Origin: Streptomyces violascens
Lineage (GTDB): Bacteria; Actinomycetota; Actinomycetes; Streptomycetales; Streptomycetaceae
Assembly: GCF_014649955.1 (NCBI RefSeq)
Contig: NZ_BMUA01000037.1
Span: forward strand, 1 to 61,880
DNA length: 61,880 nt
Direction: 5' to 3'
Under the pieces are notes generated by a model, which was given only the letters and a program-made list of their open reading frames with translations, did no database searches and was not told the origin of the DNA. Position 1 is the first letter of the stretch; every line of letters begins with the position of its first letter. Position numbers and translations under genes: made by a program. Shown in pieces: positions 7,470 to 15,162 of this stretch.

Positions 7470-8717
7470 ATGGCAACTCCCGGCCCGCTGCGGCGCGCAT
7501 ACGACTGGACCGCCGCGCACGCGCCGTGGTCGGCGTGGGCCTGGCGCAACACCGCCCTCGTCGTGGCGGCCGTACCGGTCGCGGTGCCCGCGGTGCTCGC
7601 TCTCGCGTACACGTTCTCCAACCCCGGGCACATCCTCAAGACGCTCGGCTTCGTGCTGCTGCTGAACCCGCTGCTCACCCGGCTCCAGCGCAGCCGCTTC
7701 TGGTCACTGACCGGCCTCGACATCCCGAAGATCCCATGGGCCCGCCCCTGGTACCGCTGGGGCGGGCTGATCCCGCGGTTGCGCGCCGAATCGACCTGGC
7801 GGCAGTACGGCTACCACCTGGTCGTCTCACCGCTCGCCGCGGTCGGCGGCGCCCTGGTCGTGCTCGGCTGGGCCACGGGGGCCGCCTGCGCCTTCGTCTA
7901 CTCCTGGGTGTGGGCGCTGCCCCTGAGCGTCCGGCCCACCGGCTGGACCGGGGACTACGTCGCCTTCACCATCCTCGGCGTGCTGCTCCTCATCGCCATG
8001 CCCTGGTGCGCCGCCCTCGTCGCCGCACTGGACGGCCGCGCGGCAGCCGTCCTGCTCGGCCCCAACCGCGCCAAGGAACTGGAACGCCGCGTCGAGGACC
8101 TCGCGGAGAGCCGCGCGGACATCCTCGACGCCGCCGACCTGGAGCGCCGCCGCATCGAACGCGACCTGCACGACGGCGCCCAGCAGCGCCTCGTCTCCCT
8201 CGCCATGAACCTCGGCATCGCCCGCGCCACCCTCACCGACCTGCCGCCCGAAGCCCGGGCCGTCATCGACGAGGCACACCGCGAGGCGAAGGAAGCCATC
8301 GAAGAACTCAGCAACCTCGTACGGGGCCTGCACCCGGCCGTCCTGGAGGACCGCGGCCTGGACGCCGCGATCTCCGGCATCGCCGCCCGCGCCCCCTTCC
8401 CCGTCGAACTCACCGTGGACCTCGCCGAACGCCCCTCGCCCACGGTCGAGGCCGTCGCCTACTTCGTCGTCTCCGAAACCCTCGCCAACGTCGCCAAGCA
8501 TGCCCGGGCGACCCGCTGCTCCGTCCAGGTCCGCCGCCGCGCCCAGCTCCTGACGATCACCGTCGGCGACAACGGCGTGGGCGGCGCCGACCCGGCGGGC
8601 GGCACCGGCCTTCTCGGCCTGCGCAAGCGCGTAGGGTCGGTCGACGGAACCATCAGGATCAACAGCCCCCACGGGGGCCCGACCGTCATCACTGTGGAGC
8701 TGCCGTGCGGGCTGTGA
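7470..8717 (+). CDS. two-component sensor histidine kinase, HisKA_3 type
   Basis: This is a membrane kinase that phosphorylates the adjacent LuxR-type regulator. The 415-residue product has an N-terminal membrane sensor region (to about residue 200) with several hydrophobic segments. A linker helix leads to the dimerisation motif RRRIERDLHDGAQQRLVSLA, where His234 is the phospho-acceptor. The ATPase domain has ETLANVAKHA (N box), GDNGVGG and GTGLLGLRKRV (G boxes). The ATG at 7470 is chosen because TACGCT ends 6 nt upstream (possible leaderless start); GTG 7464 is also in frame. It overlaps the regulator gene by 13 bp. It is paralogous to the pair at 36-38 kb. Confidence 0.92.
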   Translation: MATPGPLRRAYDWTAAHAPWSAWAWRNTALVVAAVPVAVPAVLALAYTFSNPGHILKTLGFVLLLNPLLTRLQRSRFWSLTGLDIPKIPWARPWYRWGGLIPRLRAESTWRQYGYHLVVSPLAAVGGALVVLGWATGAACAFVYSWVWALPLSVRPTGWTGDYVAFTILGVLLLIAMPWCAALVAALDGRAAAVLLGPNRAKELERRVEDLAESRADILDAADLERRRIERDLHDGAQQRLVSLAMNLGIARATLTDLPPEARAVIDEAHREAKEAIEELSNLVRGLHPAVLEDRGLDAAISGIAARAPFPVELTVDLAERPSPTVEAVAYFVVSETLANVAKHARATRCSVQVRRRAQLLTITVGDNGVGGADPAGGTGLLGLRKRVGSVDGTIRINSPHGGPTVITVELPCGL

Positions 8718-9361
8718 TCGCCGAGGATTCGGTGCTGTTGCGGATAGGACTCGTCAAGGTCCTGGAAATGGCCGGATTCGAGGTCGCCGCCGAGACCGGG
8801 GACGCCGAGGGCCTGCTGCGGGCCGTCGAGGAACACCGGCCGAACCTGGCGCTCGTCGACGTCCGGATGCCGCCCGGCTTCACCGACGAGGGCGTGCGCG
8901 CCGCCCTGATGATCCGTCAGCAGTGGCCGGACACCGCCGTGCTGCTGCTCTCGCAGTACGTCGAGGAGCGGTACGCGGCCGACCTGCTCGCCACCCAGAC
9001 CGGCGGCATCGGCTACCTCCTCAAGCAGCGGGTCGCCGACGTCGAGGAGTTCGTCGACGCCCTCAGGCGCGTCGCGTCCGGCGGCACCGCGCTCGACCCG
9101 CAGGTCGTCGCCCAGCTGCTGCTCCGGCGCGGCGGCGGGCCCGACCCGCTGGAACGGCTCACCCCGCGCGAACGCGAGGTCCTCGCGCTCATGGCGGAAG
9201 GCCGCTCCAACGCGGGCATCGCCGCCGAACTCGTCGTCAGCGAGAGCGCGGTGGCCAAACACATCAACAACATCTTCGCCAAGCTCGACCTGCCCATAGC
9301 CGACGGCGACCACCGCCGGGTCCTCGCGGTCCTGCGGTTCCTGGACGGCGGACCGGCGTGA
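8705..9361 (+). CDS. LuxR/NarL-type response regulator
   Basis: The 218-residue product has a receiver domain with acidic residues ED at 7-8, the phospho-acceptor Asp52 in LALVDVRMPP, and a conserved Lys in GYLLKQRV. A C-terminal LuxR helix-turn-helix follows (LTPREREVLALMAEGRSN ... SESAVAKHINNIFAKLDL). The GTG start at 8705 lies inside the kinase gene, so the two are translationally coupled and very likely a cognate pair. About 60% of residues appear shared with the regulator at 37386 by eye. Confidence 0.94.
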   Translation: MRAVIAEDSVLLRIGLVKVLEMAGFEVAAETGDAEGLLRAVEEHRPNLALVDVRMPPGFTDEGVRAALMIRQQWPDTAVLLLSQYVEERYAADLLATQTGGIGYLLKQRVADVEEFVDALRRVASGGTALDPQVVAQLLLRRGGGPDPLERLTPREREVLALMAEGRSNAGIAAELVVSESAVAKHINNIFAKLDLPIADGDHRRVLAVLRFLDGGPA

Positions 9362-10200
9362 GCGCCACCGAGCAGCGCGAGGCGCCGAAGACGGCGAGGG
9401 CCCCGCAGCAGCGCCCCCGCCACCGCGCCGCGTGGATCGTCGTCGCGGTCATCGGCGCCCTGGGCATCGTCGCCCCCTTCACCATCTCGCTCATGGCCGA
9501 CACCGTCAGCCGGACCGACCCGTACGAGAGCCCCGACAACGGCCGGCCCCACGCCGTCTCGGCCGTCGAAGTGGACGCCGGGGCCGCAGAGATCACCGTC
9601 ACGACCGGCGCCGCCGGGCAGGTGACGATGGACGGGAAGCTCACCTGGGCGATGAAACGGCCGAAGATCGAGCGGACCTGGGACGGCGACACCCTCAAGG
9701 TGCACGCCCGCTGCGACGGCTTCGTGGACGAGTTCCTCCAGAACTGCCAGGTCAAGCTCGACCTGGCCGTGCCCGCAGGCGTCCGCCTCAAGGTGAAGAC
9801 CGGCTCCGGCCCGGTCAAGGTCCGCGATCTGACCGGCCCCGTCGACCTCGATGGCGGCTCCGGCAGCCTGAAGCTGTACGGGCTCAAGGGCACGGTCCGG
9901 GCAAAGGTCGGTTCCGGAACGGTCCAGGCGTCCCAACTCTCTTCGCCCGAGGCCGACTTGAAGTCCGGCTCCGGAAGCGTGGACGCCCAGTTCGCCGCCG
10001 CGCCGCAGCGGGTCAAGGCCTCCACCGGATCGGGCAGCGTCTCGGTCACCGTGCCGGAGGGTGCGCACTACCAGGTCATGGGAGGGAAGGGATCGGGCAG
10101 CCGCGACATCCAGCCGGAGCTGGCCGACAAGAACTCCGACCGGGTCCTCGACGTCTCCAGCGGCTCCGGCTCGGTCACGGTCGGCTACCCGGGCTCCTGA
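9358..10200 (+). CDS. membrane-anchored DUF4097 beta-helix protein
   Basis: The 280-residue product has a short cytoplasmic N-terminus and one transmembrane helix (WIVVAVIGALGIVAPFTISL). Its extracytoplasmic part consists of short repeats with the pattern x-GSG-x-V (KTGSGPVKV, GGSGSLKL, VGSGTVQA, SGSGSVDA, TGSGSVSV, SGSGSVTV), a right-handed beta-helix signature of DUF4097/LiaI-like adhesin folds. The GTG overlaps the regulator stop (GTGA), giving a three-gene operon. By analogy with Lia-type systems it could be the output or a modulator of an envelope-stress response; that role is inference. Confidence 0.85.
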   Translation: MSATEQREAPKTARAPQQRPRHRAAWIVVAVIGALGIVAPFTISLMADTVSRTDPYESPDNGRPHAVSAVEVDAGAAEITVTTGAAGQVTMDGKLTWAMKRPKIERTWDGDTLKVHARCDGFVDEFLQNCQVKLDLAVPAGVRLKVKTGSGPVKVRDLTGPVDLDGGSGSLKLYGLKGTVRAKVGSGTVQASQLSSPEADLKSGSGSVDAQFAAAPQRVKASTGSGSVSVTVPEGAHYQVMGGKGSGSRDIQPELADKNSDRVLDVSSGSGSVTVGYPGS

Positions 10201-10315
10201 CCTGTCTGGGGGGCTCGGGTCGCCCTCAATTCACCGTGGGCATCCTGCTGTTGATGTTGTCCGTGGGGCACACTGGCCCCGCCCACACCGCGAAGCGAAG
10301 GCCAGGGAGCCACGG

Positions 10316-10528
10316 ATGCCCGCCACGACGACCAGCACGGTCAGCAGATGGGACCAGCACGGCAGACGCCACGTCGTACGGGTCGAACGGGCCGGTGTGC
10401 AGCGCTCGCTGACCTGCGAGACCTGCGGCTGGCGCAAGGGCGCCCAGTTCCTGCCCTGGCTCAAGGCCGAGGAACACCTGACCGCGGCCCACCAGGCAAC
10501 GGTCGACCCGGCATCCCCGACGGGCTGA
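10316..10528 (+). CDS. small conserved protein with CxxC motif
   Basis: The 70-residue product (MPATTTSTVSRWDQHGRRHV...) contains LTCETCGWRKG and, later, a His in EEHLTAAH, a pattern that could bind one zinc ion. I do not know a function. It follows the DUF4097 gene by 115 bp on the same strand and is convergent with the TetR gene. It looks like a short streptomycete-specific family rather than a shadow frame because its codon third positions are strongly G/C. Confidence 0.65.
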   Translation: MPATTTSTVSRWDQHGRRHVVRVERAGVQRSLTCETCGWRKGAQFLPWLKAEEHLTAAHQATVDPASPTG

Positions 10529-10544
10529 GCCGCTCGCTCAGCGC

Positions 10545-11144
10545 TCAGCGCTTCCTCAGCCCCTGCAGCAGCAGATCCACCACGGCCCCGAAGTCGTCCA
10601 CGATGGACCGTCGCGACCACTCCGCCGCGTACACCGGGTCGTGGAAGCGGCCCGTCGCGTCGAACACCGCCCGCGCAGAGACGGCCGGCGACTCGTAGGG
10701 GACCGTGAACTCGCCCCGCTCCAGGCCGAATTGGATGATCGTGGTCAGCTGGCCCACCAGCTCCGCGATGTGCTCCTCGACGACGCTGCTGTTCTCCCGG
10801 AGCAGCACTTCGTACGTCTGGAACAGCTCCGGATCGTCGCCTGCCTTGTGCATCTTGGCCTGGAACAGCTCGCTCAGCCAGAGCCTCAGCACGACGCCCG
10901 ACTCCAGGTCCTGGCGGGCCGCGATGCCCCGCAACAGGTCCGTCGAACGGTTCAGCCACCGCTCGGTGACCGCCTCGCGCAACGCGGCCTTCGTACGGAA
11001 GTGGCGGTACACACTGCCGTGGCTCACCCCGAGCTGGCGCGCGACGTCGACGACCGTCGCCTTCGCCGGGCCGTGCCGGCGCAGCACCTCCTCGGTCGCG
11101 ACGAGGATGCGCTCGGCGGTCAGTGGTTCCGTACTCATGGCCAT
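10545..11144 (-). CDS. TetR/AcrR-family transcriptional regulator
   Basis: The 199-residue product has the N-terminal TetR helix-turn-helix (TVVDVARQLGVSHGSVYRHFRTKAALREAV, about residues 28-57). A long alpha-helical ligand domain follows, ending in VVDLLLQGLRKR. I chose the ATG at 11144 because AGGTAA lies about 6 nt upstream; the next in-frame ATG is 11138. The aldo-keto reductase gene ends 101 bp upstream on the same strand. Two inverted TTGTCCACA sequences lie in that gap and could be its operator or DnaA boxes. The target may be the palindrome at 12301-12342. Confidence 0.9.
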   Translation of the reverse strand: MAMSTEPLTAERILVATEEVLRRHGPAKATVVDVARQLGVSHGSVYRHFRTKAALREAVTERWLNRSTDLLRGIAARQDLESGVVLRLWLSELFQAKMHKAGDDPELFQTYEVLLRENSSVVEEHIAELVGQLTTIIQFGLERGEFTVPYESPAVSARAVFDATGRFHDPVYAAEWSRRSIVDDFGAVVDLLLQGLRKR

Positions 11145-11178
11145 GACGTTACCTGCCGCTCGGAAGGGCCCGGCGGGC

Positions 11179-11212
11179 CTGTGGACAACCCCGGTCACGG
11201 AATTGTCCACAG
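11179..11212. promoter_or_regulatory. inverted pair of perfect DnaA-box sequences
   Basis: CTGTGGACAA (11179-11188) and TTGTCCACAG (11203-11212) are 10-bp inverted arms around a 14-bp spacer. Each contains TTGTCCACA, the preferred Streptomyces DnaA box. They sit between the TetR start and the aldo-keto reductase stop. They might bind DnaA, serve as a TetR operator, or form a terminator hairpin for the reductase mRNA. Confidence 0.6.
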
Positions 11213-11245
11213 ACCACGGGCCCGGGCGCGGGGCCGCGCCCGGGC

Positions 11246-12262
11246 TCAGTGCTCACTGTCCAGGTGGGCCATCTGCGCCTGCGGGTAGCGGTCGCCCGCG
11301 GCCGCGCCGACCGGGATCGCGGCCTCGATCGCGGCGAGGTCGGCCGCGGTCAGGTCCACATCCAGCGCGCCGAGCGCCTCGGTCAGCCGGTCCCGGCGGC
11401 GTGCGCCGACCAGCGGCACGATGTCCACGTCGTGCCGGGGGCCCTGTGCGAGGACCCAGGCGATGGCGGTCTGCGCGACCGAGACGCCCTTCTGCTCGGC
11501 GATCTTCCGCAGCGCCTCGACGAGGTCCAGGTTGTGCTGGAGGTTCTCGCCCTGGAAGCGGGGGCTCATGCCGCGGAAGTCGCCCGCGGAGAGCTGCCGG
11601 TCGCGTGAGAAGTGCCCGCTGATCAGGCCGCGCGAGAGCACCCCGTACGCGGTGACGCCGATGCCCAGCTCGCTCGCGGCCGGCAGGATCTCCTCCTCGA
11701 TGCCGCGCGAGATCAGCGAGTACTCGATCTGGAGGTCGGAGATCGGGGCCACGGCCGCGGCCCTGCGCAGGGTGGCCGCGCCGACCTCGGAAAGCCCGAT
11801 GTGCCGTACGTGTCCGGCCTGGACCAGCTCGGCGATGGCACCGACGGTCTCCTCGATCGGCACGTTCTCGTCGACCCGGGCGATCCGGTAGATGTCGATG
11901 TGGTCGACTCCGAGGCGCTGCAGCGAGTAGGCGGCGAAGGTCTTGACCGCGGCAGGCCGCCCGTCGTACCCGAACCAGGCGCCGTCCGGGTCGCGGAGCG
12001 CGCCGAACTTCACGCTGGTCAGGGCCTGCTCGCGGGCCGCGGCGGGGGCGGAACGCAGCGCCTCGCCGATCAGCATCTCGTTGTGGCCCATGGCGTAGAA
12101 GTCGCCGGTGTCCAGAAGCGTGACGCCGGCGTCGAGCGCGGCATGGATGGTGGCGATCGACTCCTCCCGGTCGGCTTCTCCGTACAGCGCCGACATGCCC
12201 ATGCAGCCGAGGCCGAGCGCGGAGGTCCGGGGGCCGGTGGTGCCGAGGGTGCGGGTTCGCAT
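11246..12262 (-). CDS. aldo/keto reductase
   Basis: This is an NADPH-dependent oxidoreductase with a TIM-barrel fold. The 338-residue product starts MRTRTLGTTGPRTSALGLGCMGMS and has the catalytic Asp and Tyr in TLLDTGDFYAMGHNE, and the Lys in ALTSVKFG. The usual catalytic His is replaced in DIYRIARVDENVPIEETVGA. Cofactor-site residues lie at VGARRRDRL near the C-terminus. The ATG at 12262 is preceded by AAGGAG. A large inverted repeat at 12301-12342 occupies the promoter region, and a TetR gene lies downstream. Substrate is unknown; detoxification of aldehydes or quinones is plausible. Confidence 0.92.
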   Translation of the reverse strand: MRTRTLGTTGPRTSALGLGCMGMSALYGEADREESIATIHAALDAGVTLLDTGDFYAMGHNEMLIGEALRSAPAAAREQALTSVKFGALRDPDGAWFGYDGRPAAVKTFAAYSLQRLGVDHIDIYRIARVDENVPIEETVGAIAELVQAGHVRHIGLSEVGAATLRRAAAVAPISDLQIEYSLISRGIEEEILPAASELGIGVTAYGVLSRGLISGHFSRDRQLSAGDFRGMSPRFQGENLQHNLDLVEALRKIAEQKGVSVAQTAIAWVLAQGPRHDVDIVPLVGARRRDRLTEALGALDVDLTAADLAAIEAAIPVGAAAGDRYPQAQMAHLDSEH

Positions 12263-12300
12263 GAGGGGGCTCCTTGGTGGTGGGGTGTGCGTCCACCATG

Positions 12301-12342
12301 ACATGACAGCTGACAGATTTCAATATCTGTCAGCTGTCATGT
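12301..12342. promoter_or_regulatory. 18-bp-arm perfect inverted repeat, likely operator
   Basis: ACATGACAGCTGACAGAT (12301-12318) and ATCTGTCAGCTGTCATGT (12325-12342) are perfect inverted arms around a 6-bp A/T-rich spacer. Each arm itself holds repeated TGACA units. It lies 39 bp upstream of the aldo-keto reductase start and 95 bp upstream of the DUF6243 start, so it could control either. The neighbouring TetR protein is the obvious candidate binder. Confidence 0.75.
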
Positions 12343-12436
12343 GTCAGTCGTGATCCTGCTCCGTGATCCGCTGAGCGGGACCCCCACGCCGAAAACTGGT
12401 ACGGACCACCCCCAGGACCCGAGTACCGTCGCTCTC

Positions 12437-12625
12437 ATGGCTAAGAGTCGTAACAACCTGCTCGGTGTCGGTGGACAGCGAAAGAAGGTGTCCCGCAACG
12501 GAGACCAGGGCTCCGTCCAAGGGAGCGCGGCCGACCGGAAGGCGGCCGTGGACAAGAAGGAGGAGCTGCTGCGCAAGATGCGTGAGCGCGCCAACCCCGC
12601 GACTGTGGAGTCGAGCGAGAGCTGA
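12437..12625 (+). CDS. DUF6243 small basic protein
   Basis: The 62-residue product MAKSRNNLLGVGGQRKKVS... is a short basic peptide that I recognise as the DUF6243 family widespread in Streptomyces. It has a glycine-containing N-terminal block and a charged helix (DRKAAVDKKEELLRKMRER). Function is unknown. TACCGT (12424-12429) ends 7 nt before the ATG, suggesting a leaderless mRNA. A perfect 18-bp hairpin follows the stop. Confidence 0.85.
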   Translation: MAKSRNNLLGVGGQRKKVSRNGDQGSVQGSAADRKAAVDKKEELLRKMRERANPATVESSES

Positions 12626-12661
12626 CCCGAGGAGTCCGGGGCGTCCGGAACATCCCTACGC

Positions 12662-12700
12662 CGAAGGGCCCGGAACGTGTGACACGTTCCGGGCCCTTCG
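12662..12700. terminator. perfect 18-bp hairpin terminator
   Basis: CGAAGGGCCCGGAACGTG (12662-12679) pairs perfectly with CACGTTCCGGGCCCTTCG (12683-12700) around a TGA loop. It separates the convergent DUF6243 and MFS genes and can serve both. Confidence 0.9.
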
Positions 12701-12720
12701 CCGTCGCGGCTCCCACCCGC

Positions 12721-14175
12721 TCACCGCATGGCGCGCGGCAGCCGCAGGCTCAGCAGCGTCGTCAGGACGATCAGGCCGAGCTGGACGAGGAGGGTGACGA
12801 CGAGCGCGTCCCGCATGCCGAGCGAAGGCGCGAGCGCGAGGAAGAGGCTGCCCAGGACCGCGACGCCGAGGGCGATCGAGGACTGCTGCGTTGTGACCAC
12901 CACGCCGCTGCCCACCCCGGCTCGGTCGGCCGGTATGTCGGAGAGCATCAGGCGGATGAGGACCGGGAGTTGCAGGCCCTGGCCGAGTCCGGCGACGGCC
13001 ACGCCCGGGGCGAGTTCGACGACACTGAGGCCCGACCAGCCGTTGCGTACGGTCAGGACGAGCACGGCGATGCCCACCGCCTGGATCACTCCGCCCGCGG
13101 TCACCACCCGGGTGCCGAAGCGGCCGATGAGCCGGGGTCCGGCGAGCGAGGCGGCGAAGAAGGCGAGCGCCATCGGGACGAGGGCGAGACCGGCCGCGAC
13201 CGGGCCCATCCGCAGTCCCTGCTGGAGTACCACCGCGACCACGAACATGAAGCCGCTGAAGCCGATCGAGAACGGCACCACCATGGCCAGACCGCGCCGC
13301 AGCGAATTGATCTCCAGCAGGCTCGGCGGCACCAGGGGCGTCCGGCCGAGCCGGTCCGCGCGCCGCTCCACCAGGAAGAACGCGACGGCGGCGAAGGGGA
13401 AGACGCCGAGCGAGACCCAGGTCCACAGCGGCCAGGCGGCGGCCCGGCCCTCGGTCAGGGGGAGCAGCAGCGAGATCAGAGACAGCGCCAGGAGGAGCGT
13501 GCCCGCCACGTCGATCGTGGTCGGCCGGTCCGAGCGGGTCTCCGGCATCGTGCGGGCCGTGAGGAGCAGGCCGAGCAGGACGACCGGCACGTTCACCAGG
13601 AACACCGAGCGCCAGCCGGACCCGGCGACGTCGGCCGCGACCAGGACGCCGCCGAGGATCTGCCCGGCCACCATGGACAGGCCGGCGGTCGCTCCGTACA
13701 GGCTCATCGCCTTGGCGCGGCGCGGGCCCTGGGTGGTGGCTTGGATGGTGGCCAGGACCTGCGGCATCATCAGCGCGGCCGCGGCACCCTGTGCCACTCG
13801 CGCGCCGACCAGCGTCCAGGCGGTCGGCGCGAGGCCGCAGGCGAGCGAGGTGAGGCCGAAGGCGGCCATGCCGGTCAGGAAGAGCCGGCGCCGGCCGGCC
13901 ATGTCGCCGAGGCGGCCGCCGAGCACGAGCAGGACGGCGTAGGCGACGCCGTATCCGGCGACGACGAGTTCCAGCAGGGCCGGGCCCGCTGCGAGTTCGC
14001 TGTCCATGGACGGCAGGGCGACGTTGACGATGAAGAAGTCGATCATGGGCAGGGCCGCGCCGAGCAGTACCGTGAACAGCCCGAGCGGCCCGATGACCGC
14101 CCCGTGCCGGGTGACCGGGACAGTAAGGGAGGAGGGGGAAGGGTTGGAGGTCGTCCGTACCGTTGTTTCACTCAC
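12721..14175 (-). CDS. MFS transporter, DHA2-type 14-TM drug exporter
   Basis: This is a proton-driven efflux permease in the cytoplasmic membrane. The 484-residue product has motif A-type GGRLGDMAGRRRLFLTG in the loop after TM2, motif C-like residues (AGQILGGVLVAADVAGSGWRSVFLVN) in TM5, and about 14 hydrophobic segments, typical of the EmrB/QacA subfamily. The GTG at 14175 is the only good start; it follows a purine stretch GAAGAGGATCG. It is divergent from the XRE regulator at 14287. The shared 110-bp region carries repeated CTGGTAC sites, so the XRE protein probably controls it. Confidence 0.92.
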   Translation of the reverse strand: MSETTVRTTSNPSPSSLTVPVTRHGAVIGPLGLFTVLLGAALPMIDFFIVNVALPSMDSELAAGPALLELVVAGYGVAYAVLLVLGGRLGDMAGRRRLFLTGMAAFGLTSLACGLAPTAWTLVGARVAQGAAAALMMPQVLATIQATTQGPRRAKAMSLYGATAGLSMVAGQILGGVLVAADVAGSGWRSVFLVNVPVVLLGLLLTARTMPETRSDRPTTIDVAGTLLLALSLISLLLPLTEGRAAAWPLWTWVSLGVFPFAAVAFFLVERRADRLGRTPLVPPSLLEINSLRRGLAMVVPFSIGFSGFMFVVAVVLQQGLRMGPVAAGLALVPMALAFFAASLAGPRLIGRFGTRVVTAGGVIQAVGIAVLVLTVRNGWSGLSVVELAPGVAVAGLGQGLQLPVLIRLMLSDIPADRAGVGSGVVVTTQQSSIALGVAVLGSLFLALAPSLGMRDALVVTLLVQLGLIVLTTLLSLRLPRAMR

Positions 14176-14202
14176 GGGGAAGACGATCCTCTTCCGCTGA
14201 GC

Positions 14203-14234
14203 CTGGTACCAGAGTCTCCTTATCCTGGTACAAG
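14203..14234. promoter_or_regulatory. repeated CTGGTAC sites between MFS and XRE genes
   Basis: CTGGTACCAG (14203-14212, itself a palindrome) and CTGGTACAAG (14225-14234) are spaced 22 bp apart, two helical turns. A third weaker copy, CTGGCAAC, lies at 14241. The position between divergent genes suggests binding by the XRE regulator. Confidence 0.55.
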
Positions 14235-14286
14235 GACTACCTGGCAACCGGCTGACAAGCATCGCCGGGTGCGGCACCCTGAGGCT

Positions 14287-15162
14287 ATGAGCACTGTGGC
14301 CCCGGCGAGCGATGTCCGCCGTCACGAGCTGGCCGAATTCCTGCGCAGCCGCCGCGAGCGCCTCACCCCCGAGCAGGTGGGGCTGCCGCCCGGCCGGCGC
14401 CGGCGCACCCCGGGGCTGCGCCGCGAGGAGGTCGCCCAGCTCTCCGCTGTCGGCGTCACCTGGTACACCTGGCTGGAGCAGGCCCGCGACATCCAGGTCT
14501 CCCCGCAGGTCCTGGACGCCCTCGCGCGGGCCCTGCTGCTCGACCCCAGCGAGCGCAGCCACCTGTTCTCGCTGGCCGGCGCCCTCGACCCGGCGCCGAA
14601 CGCGGCGTGCCCGAACGTGACCCCCGCGCTGCAGGCGATGCTCGACCAGCTGGGTCCGATCCCGGCCTGCATCCAGAACAGCCGGTACGACATCCTCGCC
14701 TACAACAGCACCTACGGCCGGCTGCTCTGCGACCTCGACGCGCTGGCGCCCGAGGACCGCAACTGCCTGTGGCTGGCCTTCACCGACCCCGACTGGCGGG
14801 CCTCGGTGGTAGATGTCGCCGAGGTGAACCGGGTGATGGCCGCCAAGTTCCGCGCCTCGATGGCCGAGCACCTCACCGAGCCGGCCTGGAAGGCGCTGCT
14901 CGCCCGCCTCCAGGGCGCATCGGAGGAGTTCCGCGAGGTGTGGGCCCGGCACGAGGTGGTCAACCAGGGCGGCAAGACCAAGTACCTGCGCAACGCCCAT
15001 GTCGGCCTGCTGTCCGTCGAGCACACCAATCTGTGGCTCGGGCCCTCGGCGGGCCCGCGCGTGGTGATGTACGTGCCGACGGACGACGAGACCCGTCAGC
15101 GTCTGGAGCGCCTCCAGGAGCTGGCGCACGCCGGTCAGGCGTTGGCGTCCGCCGGGGTCTGA
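14287..15162 (+). CDS. XRE-family regulator with MmyB-like ligand domain
   Basis: The 291-residue product begins with a short lead and the helix-turn-helix RTPGLRREEVAQLSAVGVTWYTWLEQ (about residues 40-65). A C-terminal MmyB-like PAS-type domain follows, with the hallmark sequences IQNSRYDILAYN, LWLAFTDPDWR, and a GGKTKYLRNAHVGLLSVEH block. MmyB-domain proteins bind fatty acids in the one structure I recall. The ATG at 14287 overlaps no other gene. It is divergent from one MFS exporter and overlaps the 3' end of the other by 28 bp, suggesting it controls one or both. Confidence 0.9.
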   Translation: MSTVAPASDVRRHELAEFLRSRRERLTPEQVGLPPGRRRRTPGLRREEVAQLSAVGVTWYTWLEQARDIQVSPQVLDALARALLLDPSERSHLFSLAGALDPAPNAACPNVTPALQAMLDQLGPIPACIQNSRYDILAYNSTYGRLLCDLDALAPEDRNCLWLAFTDPDWRASVVDVAEVNRVMAAKFRASMAEHLTEPAWKALLARLQGASEEFREVWARHEVVNQGGKTKYLRNAHVGLLSVEHTNLWLGPSAGPRVVMYVPTDDETRQRLERLQELAHAGQALASAGV

